Origin: CAWJPY01 sp963844865
Lineage (GTDB): Bacteria; Acidobacteriota; Thermoanaerobaculia; Thermoanaerobaculales; Sulfomarinibacteraceae
Length of the DNA: 64,000 nucleotides
Reading direction: 5' to 3'
Assembly (NCBI GenBank): GCA_963844865.1
Contig: CAWJPY010000014.1
Coordinates: forward strand, 78,296-142,295
Position 1 is the stretch's first letter. Every line of letters begins with the position of its first letter. The position numbers and the translations under genes are program-made. The notes beneath the pieces are model-generated. The model was not told where the DNA came from. It searched no databases and was given only the letters and a program-made list of their open reading frames with translations. This document shows positions 45,205-53,356 of the stretch, piece by piece.

Positions 45205-46554
45205 TCAGCCTTCCAGGAACGCGTCCAGCCGACCGGCGGTCTCGGTGGTGGTGATGAGGAGCACCCGGTCCCCGGGCCGGATGCGATCCGCGCCCCCGGG
45301 AACCCGGATACCTTCCCCTCGTTGGACGGCCGCCACCAGAACGCCCCTCGGCAGGCCCAACTCGGCCAGCTCCGAGCGCACCAGCCGGCTGTCCGCCACC
45401 GCCTCCACCTCGATCGCCTCCACCGAGTCTTCCATGAGGGCCGCCACCGCCCGCACCCTCCCCTTGCGGGCGAACTGCAGCGCCAGACCGACGGCGAGCA
45501 GGCGCGGCGAGATCACCGCGTCGATGCCCACCTCGCCGATGAGCCCTGCGAGGGCGGGATTGTCCACCAGGGCGAAGGTGTGGGCCGCGCCCAGGCGCCG
45601 CGCCAGCAGACAGGCCACCACGTTCTCCTCGTGGTCGTCCGTGCAGGCCACGAAGCTCTCCACCCGATCGGCGCCCTCCTCTTCCAGGAGCCCGCGGTCC
45701 GTGGGGCTGCCATGCACGACCACGGTCTCGCTGAGCTCTGCAGCCGCCATCTCGCAGCGGGCGCGGCGGGCGTCCAGCAGCACCGTGGGGACCTTCTCCC
45801 GTTCCAGGCGTCTGGCCAGCCCCAGCCCGATGCGACTGGCGCCCACGATCATGACCCGCCGCTCCATGCCACGTCGCAACCCCAGGAGGGTGAGCACATT
45901 GTCGAGCTCGGCCGGATCGAGGGCGAAGTACACCAGGTCCGAGGCGCGAATCTCGTCGTCCCCGTGGGGCACCCGCCAGTCGCCGTCGCGCCGGATCGCC
46001 ACCACCAGCATGGGCGATGCCGGGAACAGCAGCTTGAGGTGGGACAGCATGAGCCCGGCGAACTCGCTGCCGGGCGGGATCCTGAATCCGGCCACCAGGA
46101 GTCGGCCGGCGAAGAAGGGGACCACGTCCACCGCCCCCGGCACCGGCACCAGGGACAGGATCCGGTCCACGGCGGCCACCTCGGGGTTGATGGACAGGCG
46201 CTCCCCGGTGATCTCGCTGGCGATCTTGGAGAAGCTCTCCTCGTGGCCCGGGTCGCGCAGGCGGGCAACCACCCGCGGCACCCTGAAGAGGGCCGAGCCC
46301 ACCAGCGCCACCACCATGTTGGCCTCGTCGGAATCGGTGGTCGCCAGGAGCAGGTCGCAGCTCTCGATGCCGGCCCGCACCAACACCGGCACGGTGGCGC
46401 CGTTGCCGCGGATGGTCTGCACATCGAGGCGCTCGTCCAGCTCCGCGATGAGCTCGCGGCTCTGCTCCACGAGGACGACGTCGTGGCCGTCCCCCGCCAG
46501 CTTCTCGGCCAGGGTCGACCCGACCAGGCCTCCGCCCACGACCACCACCCTCAC
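45205..46554 (-). CDS. trkA: Trk system potassium uptake regulatory protein TrkA
   Basis: 449 residues from a GTG start. Two RCK modules in tandem: first Rossmann motif VVVGGGLVGSTLAEKLAGDG with acidic end of strand 2 (DVVLVEQS), then TrkA-C (PFFAGRLLVAGFRIPPGS); second Rossmann motif VMIVGASRIGLGLARRLERE, then another TrkA-C (SRLVRSELAELGLPRGVLV). It binds NAD(H)/ATP and gates TrkH. An 8-bp palindrome GTGTACAC sits 80 bases upstream. Start has a diffuse ribosome site. Confidence 0.93.
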   Translation of the reverse strand: MRVVVVGGGLVGSTLAEKLAGDGHDVVLVEQSRELIAELDERLDVQTIRGNGATVPVLVRAGIESCDLLLATTDSDEANMVVALVGSALFRVPRVVARLRDPGHEESFSKIASEITGERLSINPEVAAVDRILSLVPVPGAVDVVPFFAGRLLVAGFRIPPGSEFAGLMLSHLKLLFPASPMLVVAIRRDGDWRVPHGDDEIRASDLVYFALDPAELDNVLTLLGLRRGMERRVMIVGASRIGLGLARRLEREKVPTVLLDARRARCEMAAAELSETVVVHGSPTDRGLLEEEGADRVESFVACTDDHEENVVACLLARRLGAAHTFALVDNPALAGLIGEVGIDAVISPRLLAVGLALQFARKGRVRAVAALMEDSVEAIEVEAVADSRLVRSELAELGLPRGVLVAAVQRGEGIRVPGGADRIRPGDRVLLITTTETAGRLDAFLEG

Positions 46555-46667
46555 GGCCGCCCGCTCCCGCTGCGGGGTGACCGGCTGCGGTCATCCGTCA
46601 CCGACGCTCCTGGCTGCACCATGATCAACGGTAGTGTACACAACCGCTCCGCCCCGGCGGTGCGGCG

Positions 46668-47075
46668 TCAGGGACGCGCGCCCTCCTCGATCCAACGCCG
46701 GATCCGGGTCAGCTCCTCGGGCGGCAGGGCACGGAAGCCCAGCACTCCCCGCGGCATGCCCTTGCCCAACGCCGTCGTGCCCTCCAGCTTCCGCCAGAGA
46801 TACGATGCCTCGGGATCGCCGGGGACCACGAGGAGCACGTTCGGAGCCTGTGTGGATGGCCGGCCAACCAGGTCGCCATAGCCCTTCCCGGGCTCCAGCC
46901 CTAGCCCCGCCTTGGCCTCGGTGCCCGCATGACAGCCCACGCACCGCTTGATGACCAGGGGTTCCACGTCGCGGGCGTACGAGACGACCTCCCCCGGCGG
47001 AACAGGAGGCAGGGACGGACCGCAGCCCGCCAGCGTCGCCACGAGCAGCGCTGCGGCAAGGAGGCGCATGGCCAT
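46668..47075 (-). CDS. Monoheme cytochrome c lipoprotein
   Basis: About 135 residues from ATG 47075 (MAMRLLAAALLVATLAGCG): lipobox LAGC. One heme motif CVGCH with the preceding SYARDVEPLVIKR, typical of small cytochrome c domains whose sixth ligand is a downstream Met (GKGMPRG). Often found in Planctomycetes-like and Deltaproteobacterial genomes as c-type cytochrome domains. The ribosome site is weak, so the next ATG two codons downstream is possible. Same strand as trkA, 110 bases upstream. Confidence 0.82.
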   Translation of the reverse strand: MAMRLLAAALLVATLAGCGPSLPPVPPGEVVSYARDVEPLVIKRCVGCHAGTEAKAGLGLEPGKGYGDLVGRPSTQAPNVLLVVPGDPEASYLWRKLEGTTALGKGMPRGVLGFRALPPEELTRIRRWIEEGARP

Positions 47076-47441
47076 GCTGCACGAACGGGGTCGAGCGGGA
47101 CGCCTATTCCCCCCTACCCTGCGCCGCGCACCGCGGTGACGTGGTATCCCCCTGAGCATCGTTACGCCACGGGTGAGGGGAGCGAACGGAATGACACCAG
47201 GTGCGCGGGGGGCGGTCCGTCAGACGCGGACGCGGGCGTGGACGCGGGTGATCCCGCAGACGTGTATGTCATCGGGAGCATCCCTACGCCGCTTCGGGGC
47301 GGGGTCACGTGAAAAGAACTCAGCGAGCAGTCATTGCTGCAGGGGGCAGGGACGGCGGCAGCGGCGGCAATCGGAGATCAGCGCCCAACCATCGGCGATC
47401 AGCGATCAGTGATCGCCTTCCCAGCACGTCAGAGGTGGCGG
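47076..47441. other. Intergenic region with degenerate short repeats and a hairpin
   Basis: No gene recognised in these 366 bases. The last ~100 bases contain degenerate units of the GATCAGC type around 47374-47417, including a hairpin with 8-bp stems (GGCGATCA / TGATCGCC, 47394-47417, 8-base loop) located just past the end of the four-helix-bundle gene. Earlier bases 47210-47260 hold GACGCGGACGCGGGCGTGGA-type repeats. Confidence 0.55.
47394..47417. repeat. Hairpin of GATCAGC-type repeats flanking the four-helix-bundle gene
   Basis: GGCGATCA (47394-47401) and TGATCGCC (47410-47417) pair perfectly around the loop GCGATCAG. In the minus-strand gene's sense it lies about 25 bases past the stop codon, so it may protect or end the transcript. 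Confidence 0.5.
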
Positions 47442-47798
47442 TCATCTGGGCTTGGGGTTGAGGAGGCGCCAGGTCATCGCGCGCACGCGATCGAAGTGAG
47501 CGAGGACGATCTCAGCCGCGGCGGGGTTGACGGCTCCTGTGGCGGCGAGCAATCGCAGGTGGCTGTCGGTCTCCTTGGCCGAGGCGTACGCGATTCTCCA
47601 GAAGTCGAGCCGGTCGCGACCGGAGCGGCCGTGGCCTTCAGCCAGATTGGCCGGCACCGAGCTCGCAGAGCGGATCACCTGATCGGTGATGCACTTCAGG
47701 GGAGATGGCAGCCGCATCACGAGCTTGATGGCGGCGCCCGCAGCGTCGAGGGCCTCGCCGTGTGCGATCAGGCCAGTGTTGGGGAGCGCGTCGAGCAT
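47442..47798 (-). CDS. Four-helix-bundle protein (S23 / 23S rRNA intervening-sequence protein family)
   Basis: 118 residues from ATG 47798, which follows GGAGGTG by three to five bases. Family features: IKLVMRLPSPLKCITDQVIRSASSVPANLAEGHGRSGR, here quoted as segments ITDQVIRSASSVPANLAEG and GRSGRDRLDFWRIAYASAKE, and the C-terminal helix LAHFDRVRAMTWRLLN. Members are encoded inside 23S rRNA intervening sequences in spirochaetes and also as free-standing genes, usually of unknown function; a relative (Avd) assists diversity-generating retroelements, but no reverse transcriptase is present here. Unusual short repeats and an inverted repeat surround the gene. Confidence 0.85.
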   Translation of the reverse strand: MLDALPNTGLIAHGEALDAAGAAIKLVMRLPSPLKCITDQVIRSASSVPANLAEGHGRSGRDRLDFWRIAYASAKETDSHLRLLAATGAVNPAAAEIVLAHFDRVRAMTWRLLNPKPR

Positions 47799-47880
47799 GT
47801 TCACCTCCGCGTCGTTACATGTGCGTTTCCCCAAGCCGGTGGCTATCTTCCCGCCGCGAACGACGCGGAGGTGAACATGC
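47795..47880. repeat. Perfect 22-bp inverted repeat that duplicates a ribosome site and start codon
   Basis: 47795-47816 and 47859-47880 are exact reverse complements (22 bp) around a 42-base spacer. Each arm reads, in its outward direction, ACGACGCGGAGGTGAACATG, i.e. GGAGG plus a start codon. The left arm starts the four-helix-bundle gene on the minus strand; the right arm would start a 54-codon plus-strand frame (MRKHAAHSALLAVRCRLLAV) made mostly of repeats. Confidence 0.75.
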
Positions 47881-48140
47881 GGAAGCACGCTGCACACTCA
47901 GCGCTGCTCGCCGTCCGCTGTCGGCTGCTCGCCGTTCGCAGTCCGCGGCCGCCGATCGCCGTCGCCGTCGCTGTCGCTCATCCGCTGCGATCCCCCCAAG
48001 TCGATGCCATTTATCGGCTTGGTCGGTGTGATACCGCATGAGTTCTTTGGGAGCAGAAGCCGACGGCGCCCTGCACCCTTCGCGGACGACCGGCGCCACC
48101 CTCCCGGCGGCGAGCGGTATGCTGTGCCGAGGAGGCTGTG
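47799..48140. other. Intergenic region with inverted repeat and degenerate heptamer-like repeats
   Basis: No conventional gene. After the inverted repeat, 47898-47985 consists of degenerate units about seven bases long of the GCTGCTC / GCCGTCC / GCTGTCG type, then a short unique stretch and GGAGG before the decarboxylase start. The plus-strand repeats read as LLAVRCRLLAVRSPR when translated, a pattern of repeat DNA rather than of a protein. Confidence 0.55.
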
Positions 48141-49688
48141 ATGAGCGACAACCGAGGAGATTCCGGCCATCTGTCGGCCGACGAGTTCCGTCGCCAGGCC
48201 CATCGCATGGTGGATTGGATCGCCGACTACCTGGACGGCGCCGCCCGCGAGTACCCGGTGCTTGCCCGGGTGTCCCCGGACGAGGTCAGTGTGCGGCTCC
48301 CGACGGCCATGCCCGAAACGGCCGACGACCTGGACGTCATCTGGCAGGACTTCCTGGACGTGGTCCTACCCGGCGTCACCCACTGGAACCATCCCGGCTT
48401 CATGGCCTACTTCGGCATCACCGGGTCCGGCCCCGGGGTCCTCGGCGAGCTGCTCGCCGCCGGACTGAACGTCAACGCCATGCTCTGGCGCACCAGCCCG
48501 TCCGCCACCGAGCTGGAGCTGAGGGTCCTGCAGTGGCTTCGGGACGCCCTCCACCTCCCCGGGGGCTGGTTCGGGTTCCTGAACGACACCGCCTCCATCT
48601 CCTCCATGCTCGGCCTCGCCGCCGCCCGGGAGGCAGCGGACCCCGAGGGCCGACGCCGCGGCATGGCCGGCCGGCCGGACCTGCCTCCGCTGGCGGTCTA
48701 CGCCTCCGATCAGGCCCACTCGTCCATCGCCAAGGCCTGCGTGGCCCTGGGCATCGGCCTCGACGGCTACCGCGCCATCCCCCACGACGCCGAGTACCGC
48801 ATGGACGTCACCGCCCTGCGGGACGCGATCGCCGCAGACCGCGCCGCCGGAATGCGTCCCCTGGCCGTGGTGGCCACCGTGGGCACCACCTCCACGACGT
48901 CCGTGGATCCCGGTCCCGGCCATCGCCGAGGTGTGCGCCGAGCACGGCCTGTGGCTGCACGTGGACGCCGCCTACGCCGGCACCGCGGCCCTCTGTCCCG
49001 AGCACCGCTGGTGCCTCGACGGGTGCGAGCGGGCCGACAGCCTGGTCTTCAACCCCCACAAGTGGATGTTCGTGCCCATCGACTGCTCGGTGCTCTTCAC
49101 GCCCCACCAGGACCTGTTCCGGCGTGCCTTCTCCCTGGTCCCCGAGTACCTGACGACCCCGCCAGACCGGACGGGTCGTGGATCTCATGGACTACGGCGT
49201 GCAGCTCGGCCGACGCTTTCGAGCCCTCAAGCTGTGGTGGGTGCTGCGGGCCTTCGGGCGCCAGGGGATCATCGACCGCCTCCGTCGCCACGTCGCGCTG
49301 GCCCGAGGAGCTCGCCGCCTGGATCGACGACGAGCCCCTCTTCGAGCGCCTCGCGCCGGTCCCGTTCTCCGTGGTGTGCTTCCGCGTGCGGCCCCCGGGG
49401 GTGACGGACGCCGACCAGCTGGACCGTCTCAACCTCGACCTTCTGGAGCGGGTCAACGCCTCCGGCGAGGTCTTCCTCTCCCACACCCGGTTGGATGCCG
49501 GGATCGCCCTGCGGGTCGCCATCGGGAACCTCGGCACCACGACCCGCGACGTCGAACGGTGCCGAGCCCTCCTCCGGCAGGCCGCGACGTCGGCGGCAGC
49601 GCATCCGCGGGCACCGGGAAATGACACCCGCTCACCGGAGGTTGTAGGACGCAGCGGTACGCACAACGTGCCCGGTTCACAACCGTGA
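48141..49688 (+). CDS. Pyridoxal-phosphate-dependent group II decarboxylase (aromatic amino-acid type), arm 1 copy with frameshifts
   Basis: About 515 residues from ATG 48141 after GGAGG. Group II decarboxylase (DDC/TDC/GAD) pattern: HWNHPGFMAYFGITGSGPGV, GFLNDTASISSMLGLAAA, SDQAHSSIAKACVALGIG, VATVGTTSTTSVDP, WLHVDAAYAGTA (Asp for the pyridine nitrogen) and FNPHKWMFVPIDCSVLF (Schiff-base Lys). Compared with the second copy (62860-64000), this copy has one extra base near 48915, 49160 and 49305; together they sum to three and return to frame. The stop overlaps the ctaB start as GTGA. Confidence 0.85.
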   Translation: MSDNRGDSGHLSADEFRRQAHRMVDWIADYLDGAAREYPVLARVSPDEVSVRLPTAMPETADDLDVIWQDFLDVVLPGVTHWNHPGFMAYFGITGSGPGVLGELLAAGLNVNAMLWRTSPSATELELRVLQWLRDALHLPGGWFGFLNDTASISSMLGLAAAREAADPEGRRRGMAGRPDLPPLAVYASDQAHSSIAKACVALGIGLDGYRAIPHDAEYRMDVTALRDAIAADRAAGMRPLAVVATVGTTSTTSVDPGPGHRRGVRRARPVAARGRRLRRHRGPLSRAPLVPRRVRAGRQPGLQPPQVDVRAHRLLGALHAPPGPVPACLLPGPRVPDDPARPDGSWISWTTACSSADAFEPSSCGGCCGPSGARGSSTASVATSRWPEELAAWIDDEPLFERLAPVPFSVVCFRVRPPGVTDADQLDRLNLDLLERVNASGEVFLSHTRLDAGIALRVAIGNLGTTTRDVERCRALLRQAATSAAAHPRAPGNDTRSPEVVGRSGTHNVPGSQP

Positions 49689-50696
49689 GAACTGACTTGA
49701 CTGCCACCGGAACGCTCGCCGGCCCCGCCGACCGGTCGCCTTCAGTCCGCTCTGCGCGCGGGCTCCTGACCAGCTACCTCGAGCTCGCCAAGGCGCGGCT
49801 GGCCATGCTCGTGGTGTTCACCGCCGCCACCGGCTACCTCGTGGGCGGCCACGGTCTGGCCCCGCATCCGGTCTGCTGTGGGCCGTCGTCGGCACCGCAC
49901 TGTCCGCGTTCGGCGCCAACATCCTCAACCAGGTTGCCGAGGTCGACCGGGACCGCAGGATGCACAGGACGCGCACCCGGCCCCTCCCCACCGGCAGGGT
50001 CAGCCGGGCCGAGGCCGTGTCGTGGGGGCTGGGCTCCATCGCCGCCGGCCTGGGCACCCTCGTCCTGGGGACCAACCTCCTGACCGCCGGCCTTTCCCTC
50101 TTCGTCATCCTGCTCTACGTGCTCGTCTACACCCCCCTGAAGGTGCGGACACCCTCAACACGGTGGTGGGCGCGGTGTGCGGAGCGGTCCCGCCCATGAT
50201 GGGCTGGACCGCGGCCACGGGCCGGCTGGACGTCGGCGCGTGGGTGCTGGGCGGCATCCTGTTCTTCTGGCAGATGCCCCACTTTCTCGCCCTGGCGTGG
50301 CTGTACCGGGCCGACTACGCCCGAGGCGGCTTCCGGATGCTGCCGGCGGTGGACCGACAGGGCACCCTCACCGGCCGCATCTCGTTCCTGTACGCGGCGG
50401 CCCTGCTGCCCCTGTCGGCATCCCTCGTCGCGTCGGGGGGAAGCGGACGCCTTTATCTCGTGGTGTCCCAGCTCCTGGGCATCGGGTTCGCCGCACTGGG
50501 TTGGCACTTCCTCCGCACCAGGACCGACCGCGCCGCCCGCGTTCTGTTCCTCGCCAGCATCGTGTACCTGCCGGTGCTCCTGGGGACCATGGTCGGCGAC
50601 ATCGGTGGGGGGACCCGGCAGGCAGGCCGGGCGACCGCCCACACCACGGTCCACGCCCAGGGGCTCCGCTCGAGCCAGGTGGCCCTGCACCGTTGA
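49685..50696 (+). CDS. ctaB: Protoheme IX farnesyltransferase (heme O synthase), arm 1 copy with frameshifts
   Basis: UbiA-family prenyltransferase that farnesylates heme B to heme O, the substrate of CtaA. GTG 49685 overlaps the previous stop. Motifs: NQVAEVDRDRRMHRTRTRPL with the Asn-x3-Asp-x-Asp cluster and the second aspartate-rich segment LYRADYARGGFRMLP. Nine helices such as VSWGLGSIAAGLGTLVLGTN, VGAVCGAVPPMMGWTAATG and LGGILFFWQMPHFLALAWL. The frame breaks near 49860 and 50150 (one base each). In arm 2 the corresponding gene is broken elsewhere; a composite gives an intact protein of about 337 residues. Confidence 0.9.
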
Positions 50697-51757
50697 AGCG
50701 GCTCATCGCGAGCGGCTGGTGGGTGGCGGTCGCCGCGGTTGCCTTGGGCGCACTGGTCGCGGCGCTGGAGCTCCGTTCTCCGGGCGCGGCGCCACCCCTC
50801 TACGGCGACGGAAGCTCTCTCGCCAGCTACGGCTTCGACCTGACCAGCAGCCTCGTCCCCCGCACCGAGCTGGTGCCCTCGGGGCTGCCACGGGACGGGC
50901 TGGCCGTCCTGGACGAGCCCGCCCTCCTGTCAGTGGCCGACGTGGAGCGCCGCAACCGGGAGGGCCGCGGCAAGTTCCTGCTCGACGGTGATCGGGTGGT
51001 CGGCGTGGTGGTGTCCGGGGACGCCAGGGCCTACCCCCTGCGCCTGCTGCGCTGGCACGAGGTGGTGAACGACACGGTGGGCGGCGTACCCGTCGTCGTC
51101 ACCTACAACCCTCTCTGCGACGCGGTGGTGGTGGCCCGGCGTCCGGGGCACGGCACCCCCGTCCGCTTCGGCTTCTCCGGCCTCCTCTACCAGTCCAACC
51201 TGGTCCTGTATGACCGCCGCACCGACGGACAGCCGGCTAGCCTCTATAACCAGCTCCAGGCGCGGGCCATCGCCGGACCCGCCGCGGCGCGGGGGGAGGA
51301 GCTGGACGTGATCCCCGTGGCCATCACTTCCTGGGGATGGTGGCGATTCCGTCACCCGGCGACCCGCGTGCTCGCTCCCCTTGCCCGCCTCTCCTCGCAG
51401 TACGCCCGGGACCCGTACAGCTCCTACTTCGGGTCGGACCTGCTCCGCTTCCCCGTCAGCCCGCTGCCGCCGCCGGGAGCCCTCCGCCTCAAGGACCGGG
51501 TGCTCGCGGTGCGCGTCCACGGGCAGGAGGCCGTCTTCGCCCTCCCGCTGCTCGCCGCGACCACCGGTTCCGACCGCGGGTCCTTCGCCACCTCCGTGGC
51601 CGGCATCCCCATCACCATCGACTTCGACGCCGCCGCCGCCACGGCCGTGGTCATCGCGCCTGAGGGAGCCCGCCGCGAGCTCGCTGTCCGGTTCGCGTGC
51701 TGGTTCGCGTGGTTCGCCACGCATCCCGGCGGCCCACCACCCGGTCCTCGACAGTGA
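50693..51757 (+). CDS. DUF3179 domain protein, membrane-anchored (arm 1 copy, intact)
   Basis: 354 residues from a TTG start that overlaps the ctaB stop (TTGA). N-terminal helix (WWVAVAAVALGALVAALEL), then the DUF3179 domain with GVVVSGDARAYPLRLLRWHE, NDTVGGVPVVVTYNPLCDAV and GFSGLLYQSNLVLYDRRT. The family usually has Cys-Pro-Leu-Cys in this place; here Asn-Pro-Leu-Cys. Function of DUF3179 is unknown; members are often near cytochrome oxidase and heme genes, as here. Confidence 0.87.
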   Translation: MKRLIASGWWVAVAAVALGALVAALELRSPGAAPPLYGDGSSLASYGFDLTSSLVPRTELVPSGLPRDGLAVLDEPALLSVADVERRNREGRGKFLLDGDRVVGVVVSGDARAYPLRLLRWHEVVNDTVGGVPVVVTYNPLCDAVVVARRPGHGTPVRFGFSGLLYQSNLVLYDRRTDGQPASLYNQLQARAIAGPAAARGEELDVIPVAITSWGWWRFRHPATRVLAPLARLSSQYARDPYSSYFGSDLLRFPVSPLPPPGALRLKDRVLAVRVHGQEAVFALPLLAATTGSDRGSFATSVAGIPITIDFDAAAATAVVIAPEGARRELAVRFACWFAWFATHPGGPPPGPRQ

Positions 51758-51785
51758 CGAGCACTCCCGAGTCGATCGACGGCCT

Positions 51786-52814
51786 CTACAGGATGAGCAT
51801 GGCATCTCCGTAGGAGTAGAAGCGGTAGCCCCGGCGGACGGCCTCGCCATACGCCGCGAGCACCCGCTCGCGACCCGCGAAGGCGCACACCAGCATGAGC
51901 AGGGTGGACCGTGGCAGGTGGAAGTTCGTCAGCATCGCGCCGGTCCCGGCGAAGGAGAATCCCGGTGTGATGAAGAGGTCGGTCCACCCGTCGCCGGGCT
52001 CCACCCGCCCCTCGCCCGCCCTCAGGGCGGCTTCCAGCGCCCGCACCGAGGTCGTGCCCACGCACACCACCCGCCGTCCCTCACCCCGGGCCCCGTTCAC
52101 GGCGGCGGCGGCCTCGGGCGCGAAGCGATACCACTCCCGGTGCATGCGGTGCTCAGCGACGTCCTCCACGGCCACGGGCCGGAACGTCCCCAGGCCCACG
52201 TGCAGGGTGAGGAAGACCAGCTCGATCCCTTCTGCAGCCAGCTCCCCCAGAATCTCCCTGGTGAAGTGCAGACCGGCCGTGGGAGCGGCCGCCGCTCCTG
52301 CCTCGCTGGCGTACACGGTCTGGTAGTCCTCCCTGTCGGCAGCCGTCGGCCCGTGGGGTCGCCGGATGTAGGGCGGCAGGGGTGTGCCTCCCAGTCGCTC
52401 GAGGCGTGCGCTGTCCAGTGGCGGCGAAAAGCCGACCAGCCACTGTCCATCGTCCAGGCGTCGGCGTGGGACCACTGCGCCGCCGTCGGCGAGCAGGAGC
52501 TCCTCGCCGGGCCGCGCCCGCGCACCGGGTCTGAGCAGCGCCTGCCAGCACCCTTCTTCCGCCGGGCGCAGGAGCAGGAGCTCGAAGCGTCGCCCGGTCC
52601 CGCGGCGGGCCTCCAGGCGCGCCGGGATCACCCGCGTGTCGTTCAGCAGGAGGAGGTCACCGGGGACGAGGTGCTCACCGAGGCGGGGGAAGGCTTGGTG
52701 CTCGATCTTCCCGGTCGATCGGTCCAGCACCAGGAGGCGCGAGCGGCCACGCTCCAGCGGGCGCTGGGCGATCCGTTCCGACGGCAGCTCGTAGTCGAAG
52801 TCCGCGGTCTTCAC
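51786..52814 (-). CDS. queA: S-adenosylmethionine:tRNA ribosyltransferase-isomerase QueA (arm 1 copy, intact)
   Basis: 342 residues, GTG start. Makes epoxyqueuosine in tRNA from preQ1 and S-adenosylmethionine. Typical segments: FDYELPSERIAQRPLERG, LLLNDTRVIPARLEARR, PLPPYIRRPHGPTAADREDY, YQTVYASEAGAAAAPTAGLH, HVGLGTFRPV and TNFHLPRSTLLMLVCAFAG near the C-terminus, with FYSYGDAMLIL ending the protein as in the whole family. Convergent with the DUF3179 gene. No tgt is in view. Confidence 0.95.
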   Translation of the reverse strand: MKTADFDYELPSERIAQRPLERGRSRLLVLDRSTGKIEHQAFPRLGEHLVPGDLLLLNDTRVIPARLEARRGTGRRFELLLLRPAEEGCWQALLRPGARARPGEELLLADGGAVVPRRRLDDGQWLVGFSPPLDSARLERLGGTPLPPYIRRPHGPTAADREDYQTVYASEAGAAAAPTAGLHFTREILGELAAEGIELVFLTLHVGLGTFRPVAVEDVAEHRMHREWYRFAPEAAAAVNGARGEGRRVVCVGTTSVRALEAALRAGEGRVEPGDGWTDLFITPGFSFAGTGAMLTNFHLPRSTLLMLVCAFAGRERVLAAYGEAVRRGYRFYSYGDAMLIL

Positions 52815-52917
52815 GGGCCGGATAGTAGCCGCCCCCGGCCCCCCGCGACCAGCACGCCCGAGCGGGCGCCATCACCGAGGCGGTGCACTCTGAACCTGAT
52901 CCGTCGGACCGCGTCGC

Positions 52918-53349
52918 TCACAGGCGACGGCCGAGGTCCGGCCGGAAGGCGTCCCTGAGGTGGCGGATCCGCCAGCACACGGGGCCGCGACCACCCTCGA
53001 TGGCCACCACGTCGAAGCGGCAGGGGCGGTCCCAGAGGCTGAACCGCGACAGGTAGGCCGCCGCGGTTCTGGCGACGCGCCGTTGCTTGTCGTCGTCCAC
53101 CGCCGCAACGGCACCCCCGAAGGCCCCGCTCCTCCGGCTCTTGACCTCCACGAACACCAGCTCGCCCCGGCGCTCCACAACCAGATCCAGCTCCCCCTCG
53201 GAGCTTCTCCAGTTGCGGTGGCGCACCCGGTATCCCTTCAGGACGAGGTAGACGCGGGCGGCCAGCTCGCCTCGGCGACCCAGACCCGCTCCGCTCCGCT
53301 CCCGCCCCCGTCGCTGCCGAGATCGTCGGGTCGGGCTCGACGTCGTCAC
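52918..53349 (-). CDS. YraN family putative endonuclease (UPF0102), arm 1 copy
   Basis: 143 residues, GTG start. Restriction-endonuclease-like fold with the PD-(D/E)xK pattern: GRRGELAARVYLVLKGYRV, NWRSSEGELDLVVERRGELV with the metal-binding Glu-Asp, and FVEVKSRRSG with Glu-x-Lys. YraN-like proteins are of unknown physiological role, perhaps recombination or repair. Lies seven bases after the pseudokinase gene. Same amino-acid sequence as the second-arm copy. Confidence 0.92.
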   Translation of the reverse strand: MTTSSPTRRSRQRRGRERSGAGLGRRGELAARVYLVLKGYRVRHRNWRSSEGELDLVVERRGELVFVEVKSRRSGAFGGAVAAVDDDKQRRVARTAAAYLSRFSLWDRPCRFDVVAIEGGRGPVCWRIRHLRDAFRPDLGRRL

Positions 53350-53356
53350 GCCCGCC

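Noticed and set aside
47076..47441. tRNA or other structured RNA in the larger gene-free stretches (24.5-24.8, 47.1-47.4, 47.8-48.1 kb)
   Set aside because: No cloverleaf, anticodon arm or CCA end and no known riboswitch core could be recognised by eye.
47442..47990. Diversity-generating retroelement (four-helix-bundle protein similar to Avd plus repeats)
   Set aside because: No reverse transcriptase and no template/variable repeat pair with adenine-specific differences is present.
47334..48041. Plus-strand frame across the four-helix-bundle locus
   Set aside because: Its sequence is antisense to the real gene and otherwise made of short DNA repeats, although its last 54 codons begin at the duplicated ribosome site noted as a finding.
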